From NCBI RefSeq assembly GCF_016545825.1, contig NC_052622.1, forward strand, positions 40,571,263 through 40,635,262: a stretch of 64,000 nt of DNA. The letters are read 5' to 3'. The translations under genes and the position numbers were made by a program. The notes below the pieces were generated by a model that saw only the letters and a list, made by a program, of their open reading frames with translations, had not been told where the DNA came from and did not search any database. This DNA is from Eucalyptus grandis. Taxonomy: Eukaryota; Streptophyta; Magnoliopsida; Myrtales; Myrtaceae. Below, piece after piece: positions 1 to 12,550 of this stretch. The number at the start of each line of letters is the position of its first letter. The first letter of the stretch is position 1.

Positions 1-3000
1 TTCAAGTAATCTTTTAAGCCATAACGACTCACAAACTCCCCGTTCTATCGCACAAAACTCTACTCCAGCACTAGACTGAGAAATCACATTTTGCATTTTA
101 TTGCTCCAAGTTACAAAATTTCCCCCTAAGAAAGGACAATACCAAAAAATAGACCTTTGATCAAGGGATCTAGCCTAATCAATATCTATATAGGTTTAAA
201 CTTTCAAGCTATCATGATGAGACAAGAGTCCTTTTCCCAAGAGCAAACTTCAACCACTAAAGGAACTGAAGAATGATAGTATATGAGTAGAGTATGGATC
301 ATGCATAATTGACTCACCAGGCTCAGTCAAAAGCAATATCAAGTTAGGTATGGGACAAATAAATCAACTTGTTCACTAACCACTAATAATGACCATTATC
401 CACTGGATCACCATCCTTTTCTCGAAGATGAATATTGGCCTCAATAGGTGTATCAGAGGGACGAAATCCCGATAACTCAACTTCTGTCGAAAGATCAAGG
501 ACATACTTCCCTTGGGATACAAAGATATCTTTTGAAGATTTGGTAACTTCAATCCCAACAAAGTATCGGAGCTTTCAAAAATCCTTTATCTCGAACTCTT
601 GTCCAAGAAACATTTTCAACCGGTTGATCTCATCATTATCATTCCCTATAATAACAATTTGTCTACATAGACAACGAAAATAGTGATTTTAGCAGCTAAT
701 CTCTTCACAAATAAAGTATCATCAGCATTATTTTGTTTATGCCCAATAAAAATCATTGCTTTTTGAAACTTATCAAACCAAGCTTGAGGTGACTGTTTTG
801 AACCATAAAGTGCACATTTCAACTTACATACTTTACCTGAAGTTTTGCCACAAGAAAAATCTAGAGGAATCTACATATACACCTCTTATTCTAACTCTCC
901 ACAAAAAAATGCATTCTTCACATCCAACTATTGAAGATCCTATCCCTAGATAACAACACGCGAAAGTAGAATTCAAACAGTATTCAACTTGGTAATAGGA
1001 GCAAAATTTTCTTAATAGTCAATCCCATAAATCCTAGTAAATTCCTTTGCCACCAATCGTGCTTCATATATATTTACAGTACCATCCATTTTTTATTTGA
1101 CTACAAACAACCACTAACATCCTATCGGTTATTTCTTAGGAAGAAAATTAAGATCCCAAGTGCCATTTTTCTTCAAAGCATGCATCTCCTCCACCATTGC
1201 TACCTTCCACTTCTCATATGCAAAAAATTCCTGCCAATTCTATGGAATAGAGATAAAAGATAAAGAAGACACAAACATATGATAAAAACTAGACAAAGAG
1301 TCATATGATATAACATGGGAAACAGGGTATTGAGTACAAGTTTTGGTATCCTTTTGAAGTGCAATAGGAAGATCGGGAAAAAGAAACCTCATGAAAAGGA
1401 GTAGTAGAATCTGATTTCGCATATGATGACTAAATAAACAATGTATAAGTGGTTTTAGCTTGAGTGTTGGTGGTGGGATCCTTACAATGATACATCTTCA
1501 ATGTCTCCTCCTGAAGTAGTTGTTCGATTATCTACTCCTTAGGTATTATATTATGCTCTTCTTGTGTTGCATTATTCTTTTCTTTAGGAGGAGGAAAACC
1601 ATCAGAAACTATTAAAGGACGGTAAATAATATTCTCAAAAACATTTAGAATATGCAATACCTCTACACTAAAACACTCCCCTCGAAGAAGTGGAGTAGAA
1701 TAATATAAATTAGACTCATGAAAAATCACATTCATAGATAAAATGGTGTGCCTACATTGAGGATGATAACACCTATAACTTTTTTAAGTAGCTGAATACC
1801 CAAGAAAAATGCAGCGGAAACCACATGGTTCCAACTTACTCTTAGAGATGGTGTTATGAGCATAACAATTACAACCAATAATTTTAAGTGGAAGAATAAA
1901 AGTTTATGATCCTTGTAAAACATTAAAAGGTGTACGGGAATTAAGAATTCTAGTAGGCATTCATCATTACTTCAATACTGAGTTAGGACATGATGGGCAA
2001 ACACAAGAGACCAAGTGATCTCTAAACAATGTCGGTTCTTTCTTTTAGCAACACCATTTTGTGCTTGGGTATCAACACAACTGGTTTGATGAATAATGTC
2101 ATAATCAAAGATATACAGTTAAAACTAACTCTCATTGTACTCAGTGCCATTGTCACTGTGAAGAATTTTTATAGTAGCATTGAACTAAGTTTGAACCATT
2201 TTACGAAAGATTTGAAAATAGCGAAAAATGTCACTTTTATGTTTCAACAATAAACTCAAGTTGTACTAGAATGACAATCGATAAAAGTGACAGACCATCG
2301 ATGACCGGAAATAGAAGTACCACGGGAAGGACCTCACACATCAATTGAATCACATTAAAAGGGAAGTGACTTTTATTATTTAAGGATGAATATGTTGATC
2401 GAGTTAGTTTAGCCAAAATACAGGCTTCATAATAAAACACTTCCTTATTACAAGCTGAAACAAGACTAGGAAAACTTTTTCTAAAGTGCCTAAAGGAGGA
2501 TGACCTAATATGCAGTATTGTAGAGGAGACCCGTCATTGTCGAATTAACTTGATGAGGCATATAAGACAAGGTCTAAATAGAAACCCCACTACCCTTGAG
2601 GAGAGAAAGACTATCATATAATCTATCATATTAAATCTTCTTCTTCGTTAATAGATCTCGAAGAACACAAAAAGAAAGGAAAAAAAAATGTACTTTACAA
2701 TTTAATTCTCAAGTTAGACTACTAACACAAAGGAGATTAATAGAGAATGATATGATAAGTAAAATGGAAGACAAGGGAAAAGTAGGGAAATAATTGATAG
2801 ATCATTTTCCAATAATGGAAGGGAGGGTTCCATTAGCTACACAAACTTTGTCTATGCCGGAAGTAGGGGTGTATATATGAAGATGATTGGAAGAATCTGT
2901 CATGTGATATGTAACCCTTGTATTGATGATCCATTGGTTGGAAACAAATGATGCAGTATACCCCTCCCCCCCAAAAAAAGAAGATACCCGAAGTGGTTAG

Positions 3001-4700
3001 GCTTGAAGTAGAAGGAAAAATGCGAATTTACAACCATTAAAGGAGGTGGCAGCAATAGAAGCTTTCAATAGATGTGGAAATTCTTAAGGTTCCTTTTGGG
3101 ATAAATCGATATCGGTAATAGGTGCAGCAATAACAGTTTCAATATGGTTTGTGTTATTTTTTGCCTTTCTTTATGCCATTTTTGCCTCAAAATTTGCAAG
3201 TTTTCCATGTAACTTCCAGTAGGTAACCTTAGTATGTTACGGCCTATGACAATGCTTACACTTCAAAACTTCTTTAAAGGTATTGTCAGATCAAGTGCAT
3301 GAATTAGATTTGGCAATAGTGCCAACACTTGTTTGTAGAGTAGTTGGATCTACAATAGACAAATGGAGCATTGTTGTCCTACGGCTTTCAGAGTGAACTA
3401 GTGCATAGGATTGTTCCATAGTAAAAAATAGAGACCGACTAAGGACTTGAACACATATATGATCATATTCAACATTCCATCCTGTCAAGAAATCATAAAT
3501 TCTAATTTTGTGCGCACGCCTCTTGGATATAGCAATATTCACACCATTAATTGGGTGATAATCGGCATAAAGATTTAGCTCTTGCCACTTAGAAAGCACC
3601 AACACTCTTCAGGAGCTTTCGTGTCGAATCGGACACTCCAACACATGTTCAACACTTTCCAACACTTAGTCAACACGTGTTGGAAAATCTGACATTTGGT
3701 CAACTTTCCCGCACTCTCCAACTTGGAACTCCAACATATGAGTTTCCGGCACATGAAGTCAATTTTAAAACTTTTCAATAAATGAAAGGTCAAACTATAT
3801 ATATATGTGAAAAATAAAAACCAATAATAAATAAGGAAAGAAAAAAAAATCCAATCTTCTATTCTTTTCTGACTCTCGCTCCCATAATAAATAATTCACC
3901 CCCAAGTTTTTTCTATTCTCTTTCAACACATCTAGCACGTGAGTTTAGAATGTGAATTGCCTATTTTTTTCTCTAAAAATTATTGGAATGAAGTTGAATT
4001 TGTCAAATTGAAACAATGAATAATATTAATAAAAGGTGAATAAATGTTTTTAGTATAAATTCATTCTAGGCTTTTTATTATTATTTATTTATATGTGAAT
4101 TTCAATAAATTAAAATGATAATTTATTATGTACATATAAAATTATACATTCAATATACAATATGTCCCAATACGTCGGAATTTTTTATTTTTGATAAACG
4201 ACGTGTCGGCATGTTGTCGTGTATCAATGCCGGTGTTATTTAACTTGCCATAAGCTTTGAAGCTTAGCATAACATTGAGATACAATTATCTCATTCTAAG
4301 TGGTGCCATGAACCCTTTTTTCAAAGTTCATACACCTGTGCATTATTATCAAATTGACCATAAGTATCCCTTACAACGATCAAATTTGTGCCACAATATC
4401 AAAAGGCAAATATCCTTTTGCAATCTACAGCTGCATCAAATTATGCATAAAAGACATTATCAAAGAATAATTTGAGATCCATTTCCCTTGAGCATTACCT
4501 AATGTATATGGCTTCACAAAATTGCTACTGATATGTTTAGTAAGCACATAGCCTACAAGAATGCAAATAGACACCATATCATAAAATTTGTGCCCTCAAG
4601 CTTCATAGAGATCGTAGCAAGTTGGATAGAATCGTTACAACCATATCTTGTAGGTGTAGAAAGCATAGTTAAATCCAACTCGAAAAGCATGAAATGAGCA
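1..4700 (-). mobile_element. Decayed Ty1/copia retrotransposon (gag-pol), left part outside window
   Basis: Read on the minus strand, remnants appear in the Ty1/copia order. Gag of the UBN2 type lies at about 4252-4700 and 3290-3588, and a CCHC-like knuckle (CKHCHRP..HTKVTYWKLHG) at about 3190-3260. A degenerate protease block is at about 2815-2945, with the D(S/T)G site lost. The integrase lies at about 1750-2500, with motifs such as LHSDNGTEYNES and HQTSCVDTQAQNGVA. The reverse transcriptase lies at about 560-1240, with DVKNAF, KVCKLKCALYGSKQS-like and YVD-like motifs. RNase H lies at about 1-330. The integrase-before-RT order separates it from Ty3/gypsy. Many stops and frameshifts break every domain, so it cannot be autonomous. 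The 3' LTR would lie before position 1. No clear 5' LTR was recognised at 4700-4900, where the DNA is A/T-rich. Confidence 0.9.
3589..4243. mobile_element. 655-bp non-autonomous DNA transposon (hAT-like) inside copia gag
   Basis: The copia gag frame is interrupted here. It is flanked by an 8-bp near-duplication, CTTGCCAC at 3581-3588 and CTTGCCAT at 4244-4251. Leaving out the insert and one flank copy makes the gag frame continuous across the junction (S-L-W-Q then E-L-N-L-Y). The ends are loosely inverted: TTAGAAAGCACCAACAC against TTAAATAACACCGGCAT, about 11 of 17 matching. Each end carries a cluster of CGTGTCGG/CCGACACG-like words. There is no coding frame inside. An 8-bp duplication fits hAT, but the family call is inference. 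Confidence 0.7.
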
Positions 4701-4920
4701 ACCGATCCACCAAAACTTGCTAGATAAGGCCAAAAAATTGGATCGAAGTCCTCTTAGTAGGCTAAAGTCGTACTCCAAAAATTAGTTAAATCATATCAAG
4801 AGAAGGCGAAATTTTGATTTTTTTCAGGGTTTTGAAAACCTTAAAAAAAACAATAATTCCAATTTTTCCCAAAGAATCTAGAAAAAAGAAAGGAAAAAAA
4901 AAGGAATATTCTGGTCCACA

Positions 4921-5504
4921 ATTTTTTTTATTAATCTTGTTCGCCTCTTCAGGATGGTGTTTATGGTGTCTCCTTTAGCAGATGCTACAAGCTAGGTCGT
5001 GGTTTCTTCAGACATAGTAGGAGGTTATCCCAACCCTCCTTTTCCTCGAAGGTTCTCCTTGCTGGTGTGGTTATGGTTCTTCGATGAAGGAGTTGCTTCT
5101 AGTTCGTCAGAGGCACTATTGGGGCGGGTTCCGACTATCTTGCTCCTTCAAAGCTGCTATCATGTGACCCTCAAATGTGGTGTTGTCGTCCCCCTAGTTT
5201 GCTTTTAGTCCGTGACTTGTTTGTTGTGTAGCTGCTACTGTTTTGATGGTTGCTTGCCTCTCCCCTCTTCTGTTGTTGGCCAATGTTTTTGGTTGTCTCT
5301 TTGCTGCTGTTTGGCTGCTTTGTTTTTGTTCTTTTGCTATTTGTTGTTTCTCGCTCTCGAAACCCTTCCACTCGTCTTGACTTGTTCTGTCATCATGAGT
5401 GTAAGTTTTTTGGTGCCGCGAACCCTTACTGTACAACAATATAGCTTCTTAGTTTAAAAGTCAATATATCTCTTATCCTTTACCCAAAAAAAAAAAAATT
5501 GCAG
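4921..5504 (+). mobile_element. 5'-truncated LINE 3' end with poly-A
   Basis: A T- and G-rich segment ends in CTTATCCTTTACCC followed by 13 A (5486-5498), as LINE 3' tails do. Imperfect flanking copies are visible: TATTCTGGTCCACA at 4907-4920 and TATTATGGTCTTCACA at 5505-5520. The ORFs here are low-complexity frames from the untranslated region, not genes. The TTTACC word before the A-run also occurs in the very short insertions near 22.1 and 22.2 kb. Confidence 0.6.
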
Positions 5505-5730
5505 TATTATGGTCTTCACACACGAGATAATTCTAGACCGATGGCAAGGCCAAAAACAATCTCACACAAAAAGATCCAAAGAATTGCAACAAAGGTTGAA
5601 TTACCTATCATAAACTGCAATAAAACTCTAACTTATCTTATAAATGTGAGATTTATGGCATATACCTGATTTAGAGAATCACCTCAAATCACCTCATTAA
5701 TACTGTCCTACATTGTTAAAGATAGCAAAG

Positions 5731-7455
5731 GAGAAGGTGAGAATGAACTACCGAGAGAGGGGGAGGGGGTGGGGGGGGCGGATTGCAAGAGATTGGGGTT
5801 ATGGTATGGTTTCAGTTCAGATTTGGCTATGATATTATGTTGAGAGGCAAAAATTGAATTGGATACTTGGTAGGTCGACGTGACCCCAAAACCAAAATTA
5901 CAATATCACCATCGTTACTGTCAGATAAAATAATAATACAAAAAAAGACAAAAGTACTCCCATTAGCCAAATACTCTCAGGAGAAGGTGAGAATGAACTA
6001 CCAAGAGGGGGGGGGACTGCAAGAGATTGGGGTTATGGTATGGTTTCAATTCAAATCTGGCTATGATATTATGTTGAGAGGCAAAAATTGAATTGGATAC
6101 TTGGTAAGTTGACGTGACCCCAAAACCAAAATTACAATATCACCCTTATTCTTGTCAAATAAAATAATAATACAAAAAAAGACAAAAGTACTCCCATTAG
6201 CCAAATACTCTCAGGAGAAGGTGAGAATGAACTACCAAGAGAGGGGGGGCGGACTGCAGGAGATTGGGGTTATGGTATGGTTTCAATTCAAATCTGGCTA
6301 TGATATTATGTTGAGAGGCAAAAATTGAATTGGATACTTGGTAAGTTGACGTGACCCCAAAACCAAAATTACAATATCACCCTTGTTACTGTCAAATAAA
6401 ATAATAATACAAAAAAAGACAAAAGTACTCCAATCAACCAAATACTCTTGGGAGAAGGTGATAATGAACTATCGAGAGAGGGGGAGGTAGGGGTGGGGGA
6501 GCAAACTACAAGAGATTGGGGTTATGGTATGATTTCAGTTCAAATTTAGCTATGATATTATGTTGAGAGGCAAAAATTGAATTAGATACTTGGTAGGTTG
6601 ACGTGACCCCAAAACCAAAATTACAATATCACCCTCGTTACTGTCAGATAAAATAATAATACAAAAAAAGACAAAAGTACTCCAATCAGCCAAATACTCT
6701 TAGGAGAAGGTGAGAATGAACTATCGAGAGAGGGGAGAGGGGGAGGGGGTGGGGGTGGACTACAAGAGATTGGGGTTATGGTATGATTTCAGTTCAGATT
6801 TGGCTATGATATTATGTTGAGAGGCAAAAAATTGAATTGGATACTTGGTAGGTCGACGTGACCCCAAAAACAAAATTACAATATCACCCTCATTACTGTC
6901 GGATAAAATAATAATACAGAAAAAGACAAAAGTACTCCAATCAACCAAATACTCTTGGGAGAAGGTGAGAATGAACTACCGAGAGAGGGGGAGGTAGGGG
7001 TGGGGGCGAACTACAAGAGATTGGGGTTATGGTATGGTTTCAGTTCAAATTTAGCTATGATATTATGTTGAGAGGCAAAAATTGAATTGGATACTTGGTA
7101 GGTTGACGTGACCCCAAAACCAAAATTACAATATCACCCTCGTTCTGTCAAATAAAATAATAATACAAAAAAGACAAAAGTACTCCAATCAGCCAAATAC
7201 TCTTAGGAGAAGGTGAGAATGAACTACCGAGAGAGGGGGAGGGGGGGGGGGGGGCGGACTACAAGAGATTGGGGTTATGGTATGGTTTTAGTTCAGATTT
7301 GGCTATGATATTATGTTGAGAGGCAAAAATTGAATTGGATACTTGGTAGGTCGACGTGACCCCAAAACCAAAATTACAATATCACCCTCGTTACTGTCGG
7401 ATAAAATAATAATACAGAAAAAGACAAAAGTACTCCAATCAGCCAAATACTCTCA
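5731..7455. repeat. Seven-copy tandem array, unit about 245 bp, each with a G-rich tract
   Basis: Units begin with GAGAAGGTGAGAATGAAC at 5731, 5981, 6215, 6452, 6703, 6959 and 7207. Their lengths are 250, 234, 237, 251, 256, 248 and 249 bp. Each contains a variable G-rich tract (for example 5758-5779 and 7228-7256), then TTGGGGTTATGGTATG and a GGCAAAAATTGAATT block. Most of the length variation lies in the G tract. Units look over 90% alike. The array starts about 240 bp beyond the 3' end of the RCC1-like gene. No coding potential is supported; the 60-75-residue ORFs here are repeats of the same non-coding unit. Confidence 0.97.
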
Positions 7456-7697
7456 GTAGAAGTATTGAAATGTACATAGATGAAACTAGAAATCAATGAG
7501 AATTTGCATGTTATGTACAAAGAACTGCAATTTCTTCCTAATCCTTGTCAAAGTAGCTCCTGATATATGCTCTTTGTTAGGTAGATTTACCTAAGAAAAC
7601 ACAATATACATCCACATGCCACATGGACCAATTCAATGGAAACCCCTATCCTAACAAAACTGTTATGCCTGGCCCTCACAAGTGACATGTCAGAGAT

Positions 7698-9595
7698 CTA
7701 CACGGAAACTTCAGCCAGCAACAATGTGTGCCACCACCCACACGCAACATTTCTTGGGAGACAGCCATCGATTGGTACGTGGGAAGGGATATTGCGATCA
7801 ATTGAATCTCCAAGACCTAGCTGCACGATATATTAACAAAAGCATGAATAGACAGATCAATACTGGTCAGTCGTCAATTTTTGGATCTTAGTAAAGTATT
7901 CATTTCACCCCCACCTGTCCGTACTTGTTCCATCCCCAGCTAAAAACTTGTCCATCCTCTTGAAGAGAACCGTAAGAGACAGCAGCAATAACACACGAAT
8001 GAAAAACTCATCCTCAAATAAAAATTAAAAAGAAGATCATTTGCAAGAGGTGCAGATTATGTTGACAATCTACGAGTAAAAATTGTGTTAGAAACGAAGG
8101 ATACAAAGCTTTGCTTACCAAGTGACAAAGAACAGGATCAAAACACGAACTAAGTTCAAATGAAGCAGGAAGCTTGTTACTAACTCACAATAGAAGGTTA
8201 AAGCAACCATTAAAAACCCACATGACAACCTTTGCTAGAAGCAACAACGTCTCTCGACCCCCAAGCCTGCTCCTTTTTTGTCCTTTTCATTCTAGCACAA
8301 AAAAGGACACTTCTTTTTTTAAAGATAAGTAGCTTCAATGGTTGATTCCGTCTACTGAACCAACTTGATCAGCTGTTGAGGGTGGCTTTTGGGAATACAG
8401 CCTTTCTAATTTCCTAAATGAACAGAAAGGTTCATGAAATGGAGGAAAGCGACAAGAAGGAAAAAGATGGGGTCAAAGAACAGAAATGGTAACATGCACC
8501 ATCCACGTGCTGCTTCTTTGGTTGACATAACAAGCGATAAATTGGCTGGCTGAACAACAGTTATATCAGCCTCCATACTTAACATGCTGTTATATAATTG
8601 TCTCAAGGGAAAAATATACTGGGTACACCTCCTGCTTGTTAGGCGAGTTAAAGGCCAAGCATCTCTAAATGAATTAGCATGCCACTCATTCAAGGCACTT
8701 CCTCTGGTGACATAATTTGATAGGGCTCAGCATTACTGATTGTAACTACAGAGAGCAGCACTTCTCTAGGGCAAGACTTAAAGACAAGATAAACCCCTCA
8801 ATCACATATATTAATTGACACAAGCAAAGAAAGGCAGTGAACCGCCAAAGGTGGAAAAGTGCCCACAAGAGAATACGAGTGATAATAACATCCCTCAAAT
8901 AACCCCATTTGCATGGAAGTGTTGTTATCTTACAGGAAAAACTCTCTTTTGAGAGATCAATCTCCCAATTACTTCCCAAACATTGAAGGAAGGAGACACA
9001 TGTAAACAAATTAAAAAAAGCTAATGGCTCAAGTCAGGATAAATCGGGCGTGGACGGCAAAAACATATCAAATTAGGAAATCCAGGATACAGAAAGAATC
9101 AATCATTTGACACATCAAGAAATAAGGTGAAAATGCAGAATCCATTATTTGTTTGTGCATACCTGTCAGTACTGCATTATGACGGGCTCCAGAAGATACC
9201 ATCATCACTTGCTTACCCTTCCAATCTGGACATTCCAAAAGTCGGGGCAGAGTCTGAATCATCTGTCAAAGAAAGTATTCAAGTCAATAGCATCACAAGA
9301 CAATAAGGAACCCATGGAAGACAGATCAAAAGAGACTACAGCAGAAATCTACTGGTATCTCATAAGTGGACACACCATCCTCATCGAGGAGCATTAAAGA
9401 GATTATGCAGAAGAAATAAAGGTCATCTAGTGAAGCAAATTGATATACAAATGGTGTTAGATGACACTAAACAATTCATTACTCCATCATAGATGCAATC
9501 TTGCACAAGATAAGTTAGGCCTGGTACATGCATCATAATTCTAAATTCTTGCATACACAAGCCCAAATATCCTAAGTAACTCAAACTTTCTAATT

Positions 9596-9679
<84 letters not shown>

Positions 9680-12515
9680 AAAAAAAACCCAAACAATTTT
9701 TTAAAATAAATGCGCCCTCCAATTGTTTAGTCAAGAACATCACCGAACTGCTGATGCAATGGCCGAAGGGCCAATTTGCATTATAAAGAAAATAATAAGA
9801 TCATAATAATTGCTATGGTGGCTAATTGCTAAAAGTTGCTATGTCAGCTACCATGTCATGCATTTAGCAGTGCTCTTGACAGCCAACATAGCAAAAGCTA
9901 TAATCAATTCAAAAGTTAAATTTGGGCGTCCACTGAATAATTTTCAAAGTTGACAGTATTTTTAGACAAAAGGTACAAAGCTCAGGATTTTTAAAATATA
10001 TTTTGGCCAATATAAAATGTGTTTGCTGGCAGATGGATTTGAAAGAGTTGGGAAAGCAGCGGATAGCGAGGATATACCTCTGCACTTTCTCCACCAGTCC
10101 CTAATTGTCCAAACTGGTTCCCACCAAAGGAATATACTCGACCTTCCGTAGAAACACAGATTGTATGCCAGAGACCAGCAGCAATTCCCCCAATAGCAGT
10201 TCCCAGTAAAGAAGATACACAAGTTGGTCTGAGTTGATCATTTGTACTCCCTTGTCCACACTGAATCACAAAAGCAGAACTTAATCAATCAGAGAAGATA
10301 CAAGACATCCTGCAGTCCTATAGAGATAGAGAGAGGAGCAAAAGGAAGAATTCAATAACAGTGTGCCTATCTCCTCCCATAAGCTATTTAACTCACTTTG
10401 TTTTGTTAAACCTTGGTAAATCTTCATCTCAAGAATATCTTCTGCCTATATAGCATTAGGAACCATATAAGGAAGGGCCAGCATGATTTTGTGTAACATT
10501 ACAAGAAGCCATGGTAGCTCACCTGCCCATAGAGCCCCCATCCAAAAGTTAGCAATGCTCCAGCATCTACAAACAAACAAAAATGAAGACAGAAGCATAT
10601 TTTAAAATAATTTGCTAATCCGAATAAAGCCAGTAATTTAAAGCACAATTATATTACTATCGAACACACCCATGCCGACGTTGGTAATTATATATAGTAG
10701 ACAACAAAAATGTCGATGAGGTACATCAATCCAAAGAATTGCAGATGCATGTAATCATTTAAGTCAATTAATATGTTATTCTTGGTTGCTAGATGTCCCT
10801 CAATTCCTACCATCTTGTCACTGCTCCATAAGATAATCATTAAAACAAGCACTCAAGGGGGCTTAGATGAGCAAATCATGTCGGTCCCTATAAAGGTGTA
10901 TCTATTATATTATGCTCTTCAGTTCTAAACAACCGAATGGATATAGAGACCACTGTCAACAACTACAAGCGAGCAGACCTGTAATTACCGCACTATGTCG
11001 ACCTCCACAAGCAATTCCTTTCACATAATTTCCAGGCGCTTTTGAAGTCTGTATTCCTGAACTGATGCTTCCTTGGCTACTGGTCAGAGCGCCATCTTTA
11101 CCCGGATTGGGTGTCTGAATGCAAGGTATTAGATGAGGAGAAGACACCATTTTTATCTTGGAACCCAAACCTAGCTGTCCTTCACCTCCATAGCCCCAAC
11201 CCCAGACCTGTCCCACATCTGAAACTCCGGTAAAAATATGATGAATCAGGTGTCTTGCTTTACATCAAAAATCTTCCATAGCTTCATACTTCAAATAACC
11301 TACAAAACTAGATGGGTTAACTAAGAAGAAAGAATGACAGGAAAAAAAGCTGGCACATTTGAAGAGGGTTTACCTGACAAGGCTAAAGAGTGGCGCCCAC
11401 CAGCAGCAACGGTGCTAATTCTCACTCCAGGTCCCAAGATGACAAGACAAGGTGATGGTGTGAATGTTTCCTCCCCTGGTGTTACACTCTCATTTTCTTG
11501 TTTAGCTGATAATACTTTTCTTCGCTTCACAGTTTCTTCAACAACCTTTCTGTCATTAAGTTGACTGACCGTCCCACTATTTGGGCTTGAGGCTTGAGAT
11601 CTAGGGCTCACTATGGAAAAAAGTAAAATTCTAATTAAAATAGAAGCCCATAATTCCAACGGATCTATGATTATCTACTATTCCATAAAACCACCTTGCT
11701 CACTCAATAAAGCACTTTGTCTTGTGAGAACTTCCTTTTGGAAGCTTCCTACAAAAGCCAGATCTGAGATGAGTTTGCCAGAAGGAACACACTCTTTCCA
11801 ACCCCAAGTGTATGTTTCACCTGGCTCTGCAATATAAAACGTCATGTGAAGAGGAAATAGTTATGAGTCAATAGATAACCAAAAGAGCTCAAGTAATTCT
11901 CATGTGATTTCATTCAGATCATGTCTTTCTCTATTGTGTGCACTGCAAACTGTGGCAGATAACTGAAGGGGCTAAATGACATTAATAATTAGATCACTGT
12001 TCATTGTTGTCTCAATGACTAATGAAATTTTAACACATCATTTCAAAACCGCAGTTACTAGCATACACAGCGTTTCCACATAAAGAAAATTCACTAACAG
12101 GCAATTTGCATACCCTATGAATAATGGAGGGAAGATTGATATAAGCTCATACAACATAACATAACCACAGAATTGCTCAACATGCATACAAAAGAGGAGC
12201 AGCAGGAAGGGTGGTACCTGTTACTGTAACACAATGAGCCCAACCAGCAGCAGCCTTCAAAACCGACGCTTGAGTAGGGAGAGGAAAAGGCTCTGGAGTA
12301 TCCTTAACAATTGCAATCAAGAAGATGCGAATCAATACCAAATCAAGGCAGAAATAGAAATCTTGTGAGCTAGAGAATAGATATTATTTACCCCATGCTT
12401 TCCTGATGTCATGTAGCTTTGACCTTCATCATCTGCTGAACCCCAAGTAATTAGCTTTCCAGAATCTGATCCCTCATTTTTTTCAAATAAAATAGATTAG
12501 CAATATCAACATGTA

Positions 12516-12550
<35 letters not shown>

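Noticed and set aside
5171..5457. Overlapping ORFs on both strands
   Set aside because: They fall in the LINE 3' untranslated segment and show only low-complexity Cys/Leu/Phe or Lys/Gln composition.
5731..7455. CRISPR-like regular array
   Set aside because: Units of ~245 bp are contiguous without unique spacers, and the context is plant nuclear DNA.
7636..7891. Plus-strand ORFs over the last RCC1 exon
   Set aside because: Antisense shadows of the exon at 7698-7820.
8406..8693. 95-codon minus-strand ORF with a GW..-like segment resembling an RCC1 blade
   Set aside because: The RCC1 coding sequence is complete and phase-consistent without it; it lies within intron 9 (7959-9162) and has no matching splice phase.
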